64,000 bases of DNA from CAINVV01 sp037137375 (GTDB lineage Bacteria; Bacteroidota; Bacteroidia; Bacteroidales; Prolixibacteraceae): NCBI GenBank assembly GCA_037137375.1, contig JBAXKJ010000014.1:1-64000 (forward strand), given 5' to 3'. Positions 41,713 through 49,943 of the stretch are shown here, in pieces. Below the pieces are notes generated by a model, which was not told where the DNA came from, searched no databases, and saw nothing but the letters and a program-made list of their open reading frames with translations. The translations under genes were made by a program, and so were the position numbers. Numbering within the stretch: position 1 is the stretch's first letter; every line of letters starts with the position of its first letter.

Positions 41713-43017
41713 TTAATTTATTCCGTACCTGCCGCAATATGCTGCTGGGGCGGGTGCCTTGTAGGTCACTCCGTTGATGGTTATTCCATTTGGAAAATTC
41801 AGCTTGGCTGTAACTACAGCAGAGGCAGCACCTGCTGTCAGTGCAGGGGAACTTGTTTGTAAATGGAAGTTGTTGGTTGCATCCATGGTTGCTTTTGTAG
41901 GAGAAGTAGATAGATCGTAGGATACAAATTTTGGATCGTTGGTGCCAACTAAAGTACCTTTTACAGAACTTGTTTCTCCCTTAAAAATCCCTGATTTTCC
42001 GGTTATCACATAGGATTCCTGAAAAGCATCAACCATAGCCTGAGTATTGGCATAATAGAAATTATTGGAAACAGCACTTGAGGCTGAAGCAGGAGTTGCC
42101 AGACTATTAAGAATTCCTGAACGGCAGTTCACAATTAAATTATTGTAAATATTCGTAGTACATAATAATTCCATATACATGGATCCGAAATCAGCAGGAA
42201 CTTTTCTATTGCCACTATTCACAATGGTATTGTTATAAACCGTAAATTTTCCGGGAGTCCGGCCATCAGTTGATCCGGATAATTTAAATGAACTATTGCA
42301 CTGACCATAGAACAAATTAAATCCGCAATCAGCGATTATACCGGATTTCAGATTAATCCCTTCGCCTCCGGTTTCGTCACCACATGATTCAAATACATTA
42401 TTGGAGAAAATCATGTTTCCACCCTGCATATAGGTTGCATCCGATGTCGTCAAACTGAATTTGCAGTTTTGTACAATCAGATTTGAATTCTGATCCATTA
42501 CATTGATTGCAGGAACAGCTTTGCCCACTGTAGATTTGAAGGTATGGGCCGAATAGGAATTATTGGTAGTCAAAGCACCTGAGTATTCAAATGTACAATA
42601 TTGAAATACAAGGTTGGGAGGGGTTGTCTGTTTGTCTGCAGCAAAGATTCCGCCCCATACCCGTGAGGGGTTAGTAGCCCTTAGTGAGTCTGGAATTGTA
42701 AACTGGATAAGGCTTCCATCTTTCCCCAGGCAATATAAATTTCCATAAACCATAATTTCTACCGGAACAGCTTCATTTTTTTTGATAACGACTTTAACCC
42801 CATCTTCAATTGTCAATGATTGACCCATCGGAATTTCAAAGCTGCCGGTAATTGTATAAATGCTTTTTGCTTTCCATGTCCCTGATACCTGACCTCCGTT
42901 TATCACAAAATTTTGATTTTGGACAACGGCAAGATCAATGGGGGCATCATTTTTCGTGCACGAAATAAGGAATATGGCTATTAAAGCCATTGATAATAAC
43001 ACATGTTTTGTTTTCAT
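41713..43017 (-). CDS. right-handed beta-helix lipoprotein (cassette B)
   Basis: 434 aa. Lipoprotein signal ends FLISC (Cys20), followed by TKND. Beta-helix turns with Asn-rich ladders: LVFQYCTFEYSG, LIVQNCKFSLTTSD, MIFSNNVFESCGDETG, EGINLKSGIIADCGFNLFYG, FTVYNNTIVNSGNR and NIYNNLIVNCRSGI. Clearly paralogous to the lipoproteins at 23.5 and 48.6 kb. It follows TonB receptor B by 57 bp. I know no family with an assigned function in this receptor-partner position; carbohydrate lyase-like catalytic residues are not evident. Confidence 0.72.
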   Translation of the reverse strand: MKTKHVLLSMALIAIFLISCTKNDAPIDLAVVQNQNFVINGGQVSGTWKAKSIYTITGSFEIPMGQSLTIEDGVKVVIKKNEAVPVEIMVYGNLYCLGKDGSLIQFTIPDSLRATNPSRVWGGIFAADKQTTPPNLVFQYCTFEYSGALTTNNSYSAHTFKSTVGKAVPAINVMDQNSNLIVQNCKFSLTTSDATYMQGGNMIFSNNVFESCGDETGGEGINLKSGIIADCGFNLFYGQCNSSFKLSGSTDGRTPGKFTVYNNTIVNSGNRKVPADFGSMYMELLCTTNIYNNLIVNCRSGILNSLATPASASSAVSNNFYYANTQAMVDAFQESYVITGKSGIFKGETSSVKGTLVGTNDPKFVSYDLSTSPTKATMDATNNFHLQTSSPALTAGAASAVVTAKLNFPNGITINGVTYKAPAPAAYCGRYGIN

Positions 43018-43074
43018 TTCTCTCTAATTTTTTTTAAGAATTAATTCTTTTTTGTTTATCGTTTTGGACTTGAG

Positions 43075-45849
43075 TTATAATTTAATTCTGACTCCCATTA
43101 AATATGTCTGACCATAGCTTTCCTTACTAATCAGCGTTTCTCCTGACTGGGGGTTCTGCATTGGAAATCCTTCATTGATTTTGTCGCCCAATTTTATATA
43201 TTCAATCATTTTGGTATCAAAAAGGTTATTTGCTTTCACATAAACAGTAAATTTTTTGAAGCGTTTTTCAACCGACAAGTCACCTTGGAAAAAGCCTTTT
43301 TGCCAGAGGTCATTATCAAGATACTGTGATACATAAGAAATACGATCGCCTGTATAATTAACCGCGAACTGAGCATTCCAGTCGTGTCTGGCGCTTTTGT
43401 ATAGTAGGGTAAGATTTGCGACATGTGCGGATTGTCCGTAAAGGGACCGCTTCTGATCAACCTGTACAAATACCTCCTTTACCCAGGCAGTTTTGGGTGT
43501 TGTGATGGATGAATTTGTGTAAGTGTAGTTAGCTTTAATTCCAAAAGAGTGAAAATATTTGATTAAGTCAATTTCTACTCCATAATTATTAGCATTTCCA
43601 AAATTACCCGGCATATAGAATAAATCCAGTGAAGACTCCTTTGGTGGGCGCATCATGGCATATTCTATCGGATTATGAATCTTTTTATAAAACAAACCAA
43701 CCATTACTTGTTCTTCTGGTTGCGGAAATAATTCATACCTGAAATCAATATTATCTATAACTGCCCGTTTTAGATCCGGATTTCCTTTTTCCCTGTAAAT
43801 ATCATTAACGATGCTATAAGGGACCATTTCAAAATATCCCGGGCGATTGATGGAACGGAAGTATGAAGCACGCACATTTTGATTGATCCCTGGTTTGTAT
43901 TTGAAATTTATACTTGGCAACAGGTCTGTGTATTTTGCTGAACCATCCGGGATCCTTAATGATGCTATCGGGCTTTGATATTTAATTGTGTAGCCCTGGT
44001 CGGTGTTTTCGGCACGAATTCCGCCAACTACCTGAAATTCCTTAAAATTTGTTTTAAACTCGAAATAACCCGCTGCAATATATTCATGTGCTCCATAGGT
44101 AAGTGGGTTGCTCGAAGAACCCTGTGGATTGAAAACATCCAATTTCATCAAAGAAAAATCGGTAAAATCAGTCCCAAGATACCATACATGAGGGGGTTTC
44201 TCTTTCCACATATAATATTCGTTATAGAAATTATCCCTCGTTTTGTAACGGTATAAACCCCCTGTACTGATCTCAAATGGAATTTTCCAAATGGACGTTT
44301 CATATCTTAAGTTCAGGTACCCGCTCAGGTCCTGGTCTGTATTATGTTCCCATCGCCTCGAAAAGGCAGGATCATTTCCGAATGTAATATATTCAGGCTG
44401 AGGTATTTTATTAATAACTTCTGTGTGGAGACTGATAGAAGTATTGTCAGGCACTGATTTTTTAGCAAAGGCATAGGCCCCTGTCCAGTCAGCAGATAAC
44501 CGATCACTGAAACGATGTTTTCCCTGGAGGCTTGAGCTATAAATCAACTGATCGGTGTAACGCATACGAAAGCTTTCACCTCCGTAAATATGGCTGGAAT
44601 CGGCTTGCGCAAAACCCGGCGAGTTTGTCTGTCTGTATTGAACGTTTTTCAGGTTGACAAATACGTTGGTCCACTCCAGATGATTATCTCTGTTTATTTG
44701 ATAATCGGCTTTCCCAAGTAAACCTGTTCGCATTTGTTCTTCGCAAATAAAATATTTGCTGGTACCGGTTATGAGACCAACTGGAGCAATCTGGGGAGCC
44801 CCTATCGAAAACCTCGTGCTGTTGCTACCTCGATAATTTTCCTGAAAACTTCCTGAGATTATAATGCCAAGTTTTTTATTTAAAAAACGGTTTCCGAGGG
44901 TAAATCCAGCATTTATATTCGGTAAAAAACTGCGGGTAAAGAGATGTAGGTTTCCAGTAGTGAATTCACTGCTCTGAGCCTTATAATTTGGATCATCCCC
45001 ATGCGTTTCGAAAGGGGTCAACCGATTTATTACAGTCCAGTCGAAAGTGGTGAATGAATTATTCAGGAACATCTGACTGTATCCCACAGCTACATTGCAA
45101 CTCATCATAAATTTTTCAGGCGCGTCTTTCATGACCATATTTATTACCCCACCTACAGCATCACCTTCCATCCTTGGTGTGAGAGCCTTGGTTACAATAA
45201 GTTGATCAAGCATATCTGCAGGAAAAATATCAAGAGGTATATAGCGGTTTTTATTATCCGGACTCGGAATTTTTATGCCATTCACAAGGGTATAATTGTA
45301 TCTTTTATCCATTCCCCGAAGTATGGCGTATTGCCCGTCGCCTGTACTACTGCGCTCAACGGTTATGCCTGATACCCTTTGCACCACATTTGCCACCGTA
45401 AGATCAGGAGATGATTCAATGAAATGTGCGCTAACCACATTGATGACATTAGGAGCAAAATGTTCGCTAAGTCTGGCATTAGAATCTGTTGTCCGGTTAG
45501 TTTTTCCTACAACTTCTACCTCTCCCAATTCCAAATCGCGTTGTAGAAGAACAAAATCTACCTTAAGTGAATTCAAGGAACTTAAAATTTCAATTTCTTT
45601 TGTTTCTGTTTTATAGCTGATGAAATTGCAGGCAATGGAATATTTTCCTTCCTTGAGATTTTTGATGACGTAGCTGCCGTCTAGCCCTGAAGTGGTTCCT
45701 CCCTTTATTCCGACAACAGTAATTGTAGCCCCAATCAATTTCTCCCCACTCGTTTTATCCTTAACGACTCCTCTTAATTCTGTTGCATTTACTTGCAGAC
45801 TAGCAAGTAAAAGCAACATAAAAATGATAAATACATTTCTCTTTATCAT
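43075..45849 (-). CDS. TonB-dependent receptor (cassette B)
   Basis: 924 aa. Signal peptide 1-22, carboxypeptidase-regulatory-like domain (about 24-110), plug (about 130-240: ANVVQRVSGITVERSS, YNYTLVNGIKIPSPDNKNR, VGGVINMVMKDAP) and barrel ending YLMGVRIKL. Its plug is nearly that of receptor C at 25-28 kb, so the two cassettes arose by duplication. It follows the purple acid phosphatase-like gene by 65 bp and precedes its lipoprotein partner by 57 bp. Probably imports a product of the surface phosphatases, or a phosphorylated ligand itself; the ligand is unknown. Confidence 0.86.
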   Translation of the reverse strand: MIKRNVFIIFMLLLLASLQVNATELRGVVKDKTSGEKLIGATITVVGIKGGTTSGLDGSYVIKNLKEGKYSIACNFISYKTETKEIEILSSLNSLKVDFVLLQRDLELGEVEVVGKTNRTTDSNARLSEHFAPNVINVVSAHFIESSPDLTVANVVQRVSGITVERSSTGDGQYAILRGMDKRYNYTLVNGIKIPSPDNKNRYIPLDIFPADMLDQLIVTKALTPRMEGDAVGGVINMVMKDAPEKFMMSCNVAVGYSQMFLNNSFTTFDWTVINRLTPFETHGDDPNYKAQSSEFTTGNLHLFTRSFLPNINAGFTLGNRFLNKKLGIIISGSFQENYRGSNSTRFSIGAPQIAPVGLITGTSKYFICEEQMRTGLLGKADYQINRDNHLEWTNVFVNLKNVQYRQTNSPGFAQADSSHIYGGESFRMRYTDQLIYSSSLQGKHRFSDRLSADWTGAYAFAKKSVPDNTSISLHTEVINKIPQPEYITFGNDPAFSRRWEHNTDQDLSGYLNLRYETSIWKIPFEISTGGLYRYKTRDNFYNEYYMWKEKPPHVWYLGTDFTDFSLMKLDVFNPQGSSSNPLTYGAHEYIAAGYFEFKTNFKEFQVVGGIRAENTDQGYTIKYQSPIASLRIPDGSAKYTDLLPSINFKYKPGINQNVRASYFRSINRPGYFEMVPYSIVNDIYREKGNPDLKRAVIDNIDFRYELFPQPEEQVMVGLFYKKIHNPIEYAMMRPPKESSLDLFYMPGNFGNANNYGVEIDLIKYFHSFGIKANYTYTNSSITTPKTAWVKEVFVQVDQKRSLYGQSAHVANLTLLYKSARHDWNAQFAVNYTGDRISYVSQYLDNDLWQKGFFQGDLSVEKRFKKFTVYVKANNLFDTKMIEYIKLGDKINEGFPMQNPQSGETLISKESYGQTYLMGVRIKL

Positions 45850-45914
45850 AACAACAAATTGATTATTAAATACCCCTGCGGTTAATACACAAAAGGGGAT
45901 GCCTGAAAAGCGGA

Positions 45915-47558
45915 TTATTTTACCAGTTTTATTTTATCAAAAAGGGATGCATTGCCTTCATCATAGACTTCAAATGTTGAAACAGTAATGGTATCCCTGG
46001 TGACTGAAATGTTGCTGAAAGTTGGACGTCCGGTCTGTCCGAATCTTCCGGAGAACAAACCAAAATAATTCTTGATACCGAGTTTGGATTCTGAAGAATC
46101 CATTTCAGCTTTGGTTTTGGGTTCATATTTTTTCTTGCCAGCAGAGTTATTCAGGACATAAACCGTTCCTTCTTTAACATTGAATACCCCGTTTAACCTG
46201 CCAGTCACGTTTTCCCTAGGATTAGCCGGAACCTGAAGCTGGTTTTTTATTGCACCGGGAACAAGCATCTTACCTTTTACGGGTCCTATTACCTCATAAA
46301 TGTGGTCATGGCCCTGAAGTGCAAGATCTATTTTCAGGCTGTCAAAAAGTGGGGCAAATCTGTCACGGATCAACTTACCATCCGAATCATCCTGATGGCT
46401 ATGGGATCCTGTAAACAAGGTCTTATGATAATAGGCTATTTTCCATTTTACACCGGCATGTTCAGATACTTGCCCCTTCATCCATTTGGCCAGGGATTCC
46501 AGATATCCTGGCTTATCGTAATCTTCAAAACTAAGTGCGAGAAAGAGCGCATTACCGTAAACGAATGAATAAACACTTCCGGGGGAGGTTGACATGGCTA
46601 CATCAAAATCTGTGGAAGATGTATTGAAATGGGATGTAAAGTTCTTGTTTACAGATTTGTCGTGGTTACCGATAATGGGTGCGAATGGAATATGAAGGAA
46701 AAGATCCTGCTGTGTTAGAAAGAATTGTTCCCATTCCCATTCCGAATTAGCACTTTTGTCCGATTGAACAAGGTCACCACAAGTCAACCAGAAACTGACG
46801 CCTGGATGCATACTTCGTGCAGTATGAGTAGTTCTTTGTGAAATATTGAACATCTCATCGTTATTTGCTTGTGGATCAGTTGTATATAAGAAAGAAAAAT
46901 CTGATTTGTTTGAAGGCGCTGTTTTGAACGTCCCTACATTGCTCCAGTGTCCTTCGCTGCCCACTCTAAAGGAATAATCTGTATTCGGCTTGAGATTGGT
47001 CACCATGGCCTTGTTGACCGTATAGCTTCTTTTGGAATTGTCAGCAATACCTGCCAGCGTGGAGAGACCGTTCGATTTTACTGAATAATTCAAGTCATTG
47101 GCAGGAAATGTTTTCGCATCTACCGTTTTCATTGGTTTTGCAAACTTCTCTCTACTCGACACTATACCTTTGATGATTTGAACTTTGCCTCCTTTTACCC
47201 CGGCATTCGTGAACCAATTGAATGCCATTTGGGAAGACGGATCTCCATTAATATTTACAACTACACAATAGGGGGTTTCTTTTGGCCGGAGGTTTTTCAA
47301 CGCTTCTTTAAGTGTCTTTATTTTTTCAGCATCAGCATCTGTATTAGAACTTACGATGGCCCTCCTTAATTTGGTGAATCCGGGGACATCAAAATCTTCT
47401 TCAGACTTTGATGTGGCCACTTTCCTAAGAGAGTCGAGATAATTAATTGATCCGGAAGCGGATTGTTTCGTCGCATTTCGTACTTGGGAAGCGGACTTTT
47501 CAGAGACAGATACAACCAGGATTCCTGCAAAAAGGAGAGACAACAATGATATTCTCAT
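45915..47558 (-). CDS. secreted purple acid phosphatase-like metallophosphoesterase
   Basis: 547 aa, signal peptide, then a long N-terminal part (about 30-215) ending in a fibronectin-III-like purple acid phosphatase N-domain (VTNLKPNTDYSFRVGSEGHWS, TFKTAPS), then a metallophosphatase domain (about 220-530): YTTDPQANND, LTCGDLVQSD, APIIGNHDKS, KIAYYHKTLFTGSHSH and LALQGHDHIYE. The GD, GNHD, H and GHDH ligands are complete. It would release phosphate outside the inner membrane. It lies between the YncE-like propeller and TonB receptor B with short gaps, in what looks like one long transcript. Confidence 0.88.
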   Translation of the reverse strand: MRISLLSLLFAGILVVSVSEKSASQVRNATKQSASGSINYLDSLRKVATSKSEEDFDVPGFTKLRRAIVSSNTDADAEKIKTLKEALKNLRPKETPYCVVVNINGDPSSQMAFNWFTNAGVKGGKVQIIKGIVSSREKFAKPMKTVDAKTFPANDLNYSVKSNGLSTLAGIADNSKRSYTVNKAMVTNLKPNTDYSFRVGSEGHWSNVGTFKTAPSNKSDFSFLYTTDPQANNDEMFNISQRTTHTARSMHPGVSFWLTCGDLVQSDKSANSEWEWEQFFLTQQDLFLHIPFAPIIGNHDKSVNKNFTSHFNTSSTDFDVAMSTSPGSVYSFVYGNALFLALSFEDYDKPGYLESLAKWMKGQVSEHAGVKWKIAYYHKTLFTGSHSHQDDSDGKLIRDRFAPLFDSLKIDLALQGHDHIYEVIGPVKGKMLVPGAIKNQLQVPANPRENVTGRLNGVFNVKEGTVYVLNNSAGKKKYEPKTKAEMDSSESKLGIKNYFGLFSGRFGQTGRPTFSNISVTRDTITVSTFEVYDEGNASLFDKIKLVK

Positions 47559-47567
47559 ATACTGTGA

Positions 47568-48584
47568 TTAAAGTTGTGGTGCAATATCAAGGACTACGAA
47601 AGTTCCGGGAAGCATTTTTGGTTTTTCAACTCCCGGGGTTGTATCAAAAGCAGCTGTCGGAACATAGAGATGATGTGTCTTTTTGTTAACTGCAATGGTT
47701 TTGGCCCCTTTTTGGGTAGCGATGTTTTCAAGCACCGAAAACGAATCCTTGTTGATCTCTTTCACAACAGTCACGGTACCTTCACCATTTGAGCTATACG
47801 CACACTTTAAGGATGGATCGAATGCCGCACCATCTGTTTTATCACCGGTAGGCAAAGTAGTGATCACCTTTCCTGTTTCTGCATCAACGACCACCATTAA
47901 TTTATTGGCACATACGCTGAACAAACGGTGCGTTTCATTATCAAGCGCCAGACCTGTAGGCTCCTCGCCCGGGGCAAGTGGCCAAACATTTTCAACCTTG
48001 AAGGTGGTAGCATTGATTACCGCAATACTGCTCTTGCTTTCAAGATTTACATAGATTTTGCCTTTTCCGTCTGTCGCCGAAAACTCAGGATTTCCAGTTA
48101 GGGCAATAGTAGCTACGATGGCATTGGTTACGGCGTCTAACACAGTCGCGTTATCAGAATGGCCGTTAAAAACAAATACCTTTTGGCTAAACGCGTCAAA
48201 TAATATTGCATCAGGACTTGTTCCTGTAACTTCAAGTTTCTGTATAATTTTGTAGGTTTTGGTATCGAAAATGGTAACAGAATTATCGTTCTTGGTACTT
48301 ATAAATCCTTTGTTCAAAGCTGGGGCGATGGCGATTCCATGCACTCCGTTGAGACCTTCGATCTTTCCAACCATCTCTCCTTTTGCCTGGTCAACAACCT
48401 GTACCATATTTCCATGAGAGACATAAAGGAGGCCAGCAGCATCGTCTGAGAACAGGTAGTCCCATTTTTCATCACCCTGGAGGTGGATTTTGTTGACGAT
48501 TTTGTATCCATTCTTTGGTGCATTTCCAGCGAATGCGATGCTTGTTAATAGAAGGCCAATGATAACTATTGATAATTTTTTCAT
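47568..48584 (-). CDS. YncE-like secreted beta-propeller
   Basis: 338 aa from ATG 48584, chosen because it opens a signal peptide (MKKLSIVIIGLLLTSIAFAG); the frame is open to 48707 inside the previous gene. The mature part is a seven-bladed YVTN-type propeller: GLLYVSHGNMVQVVDQAKG, VTIFDTKTYKIIQKLEVTG, VFNGHSDNATVLDAVTNAIV, KLMVVVDAETGKVITTLPTG and others. YncE-like proteins bind metals, DNA or unknown ligands; no catalytic motif is visible. Sits 19 bp after lipoprotein A and 9 bp before the purple acid phosphatase-like gene. Confidence 0.8.
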   Translation of the reverse strand: MKKLSIVIIGLLLTSIAFAGNAPKNGYKIVNKIHLQGDEKWDYLFSDDAAGLLYVSHGNMVQVVDQAKGEMVGKIEGLNGVHGIAIAPALNKGFISTKNDNSVTIFDTKTYKIIQKLEVTGTSPDAILFDAFSQKVFVFNGHSDNATVLDAVTNAIVATIALTGNPEFSATDGKGKIYVNLESKSSIAVINATTFKVENVWPLAPGEEPTGLALDNETHRLFSVCANKLMVVVDAETGKVITTLPTGDKTDGAAFDPSLKCAYSSNGEGTVTVVKEINKDSFSVLENIATQKGAKTIAVNKKTHHLYVPTAAFDTTPGVEKPKMLPGTFVVLDIAPQL

Positions 48585-48603
48585 CTTGTTTTTGCTATTT
48601 GGT

Positions 48604-49911
48604 TTATTGAATTGGTTGACTTGTTGGTAGGTGCTTATTTCCGGTGCCATCGGTTGGATAGGCGCCCATATCTTTGTTGAGTTGGTCCGCAGTTCCATTC
48701 TTGCCATTTAATGAGCCAGTGATGAAATAGGAAAATGGAGCTGTCGCAAGTCCTTTGCCAATCGCAGGGGATCCTGTTTTCAGGCTTGGTACATTGCTGT
48801 CAGTAACTGTGTTGTCAGGGAGGGTTGTAACTGGTGGGATCCAGGTCGTAAAGACTGAATTGCACAACTCTGCAGTAGCGCCTGTAATATCAGATGGTTG
48901 TTTCTTACTGGATGCGCCGGCAGGATAGATCCATGGGGCAGAGGCGGCGTTAATGGCAAAGATCAGGTTATAGCCATATTTAGTATTGGCAGTATCCGCT
49001 TTTGTAGTAATATTGATGCCGGTATTGTTACCCACCATCACATTATTGTAAATATTGGCCCTGGCCCATTTATCTATAAGTATTGAATTGGTAGCTTCGC
49101 CAACTTTCCTCCATCCACCATTTACAATTGTATTGTTATAAATATTCAATTTACTTTGTGGTATCAAAACAGTTTTCCCGGTTTCCAATTTGATCCCATT
49201 GTTGGCTGCACTCCAGATATAGTTGTACGAAATATCTCCGGTTAACCCAGCTTTCATATTCATTGATTCGCCATCAGGCCCGCCAAGATGTTGAATCACA
49301 TTCCTTTTTATGCTAACAGAAATATTGCCCACCAGATGGATTCCATCATCTATACCTCCGAAAAACCAGCAATCTTCCACAACGATGTGTGCACCACCAT
49401 TGTAGGTCTGACTACCAACTACGTCGAAGGATGCTTGAGGGCTGCCGCCTGAATCGGGTCCACCGGTATAGTTTACATGCGTGTACCTCATGTAGATATA
49501 AACCGCTGTTGAATCAAATACAAAGCCACCCCATTGGCCTTTGTTTAGTGCAACGTCTGACAATTTGCTTGGGGTGTTGGAAGTAAAGGTGATCTGTTTT
49601 GCCTCTGTGCCCAAACATAACAATGTACCTGAAACCTGAAACTGATAATTCCCTTTAGCGATGATTGTAGCTCCCTGTTGAACAGCCAGGGTATCCCCTT
49701 TTTTTACCGCCACATTGCCCGTCAGGTAGTAAATTGAATCCTGTTTCAAGGTTCCCTTTAGTACTCCCGTCAGGTTTTGACTCTTGACATAGTTGGCCGG
49801 AGGAAGCGGATAGTTTGCCGTAGCGTCGATCACATCGTCTCCGATTTTTGAGCAGCTTGAGGTACCGATTACCAATGCTGCAAAAATTAAAAATAAGCTC
49901 TTGTTTTTCAT
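48604..49911 (-). CDS. right-handed beta-helix lipoprotein (cassette A)
   Basis: 435 aa. Signal ends GTSSC (Cys20). Beta-helix turns: MRYTHVNYTGGPDSGG, IVVEDCWFFGGIDDGIHL, VSIKRNVIQHLGG, ESMNMKAGLTGDISYNYIW and LNIYNNTIVNGGWRK. The tail DMGAYPTDGTGNKHLP corresponds to the GAFPTDKTGNQH end of lipoprotein C. It starts 32 bp after TonB receptor A. Probable surface-exposed or periplasmic ligand-binding partner of that receptor. Confidence 0.72.
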   Translation of the reverse strand: MKNKSLFLIFAALVIGTSSCSKIGDDVIDATANYPLPPANYVKSQNLTGVLKGTLKQDSIYYLTGNVAVKKGDTLAVQQGATIIAKGNYQFQVSGTLLCLGTEAKQITFTSNTPSKLSDVALNKGQWGGFVFDSTAVYIYMRYTHVNYTGGPDSGGSPQASFDVVGSQTYNGGAHIVVEDCWFFGGIDDGIHLVGNISVSIKRNVIQHLGGPDGESMNMKAGLTGDISYNYIWSAANNGIKLETGKTVLIPQSKLNIYNNTIVNGGWRKVGEATNSILIDKWARANIYNNVMVGNNTGINITTKADTANTKYGYNLIFAINAASAPWIYPAGASSKKQPSDITGATAELCNSVFTTWIPPVTTLPDNTVTDSNVPSLKTGSPAIGKGLATAPFSYFITGSLNGKNGTADQLNKDMGAYPTDGTGNKHLPTSQPIQ

Positions 49912-49943
49912 TGATTTAATAATTTTATGGATGATAATATTAT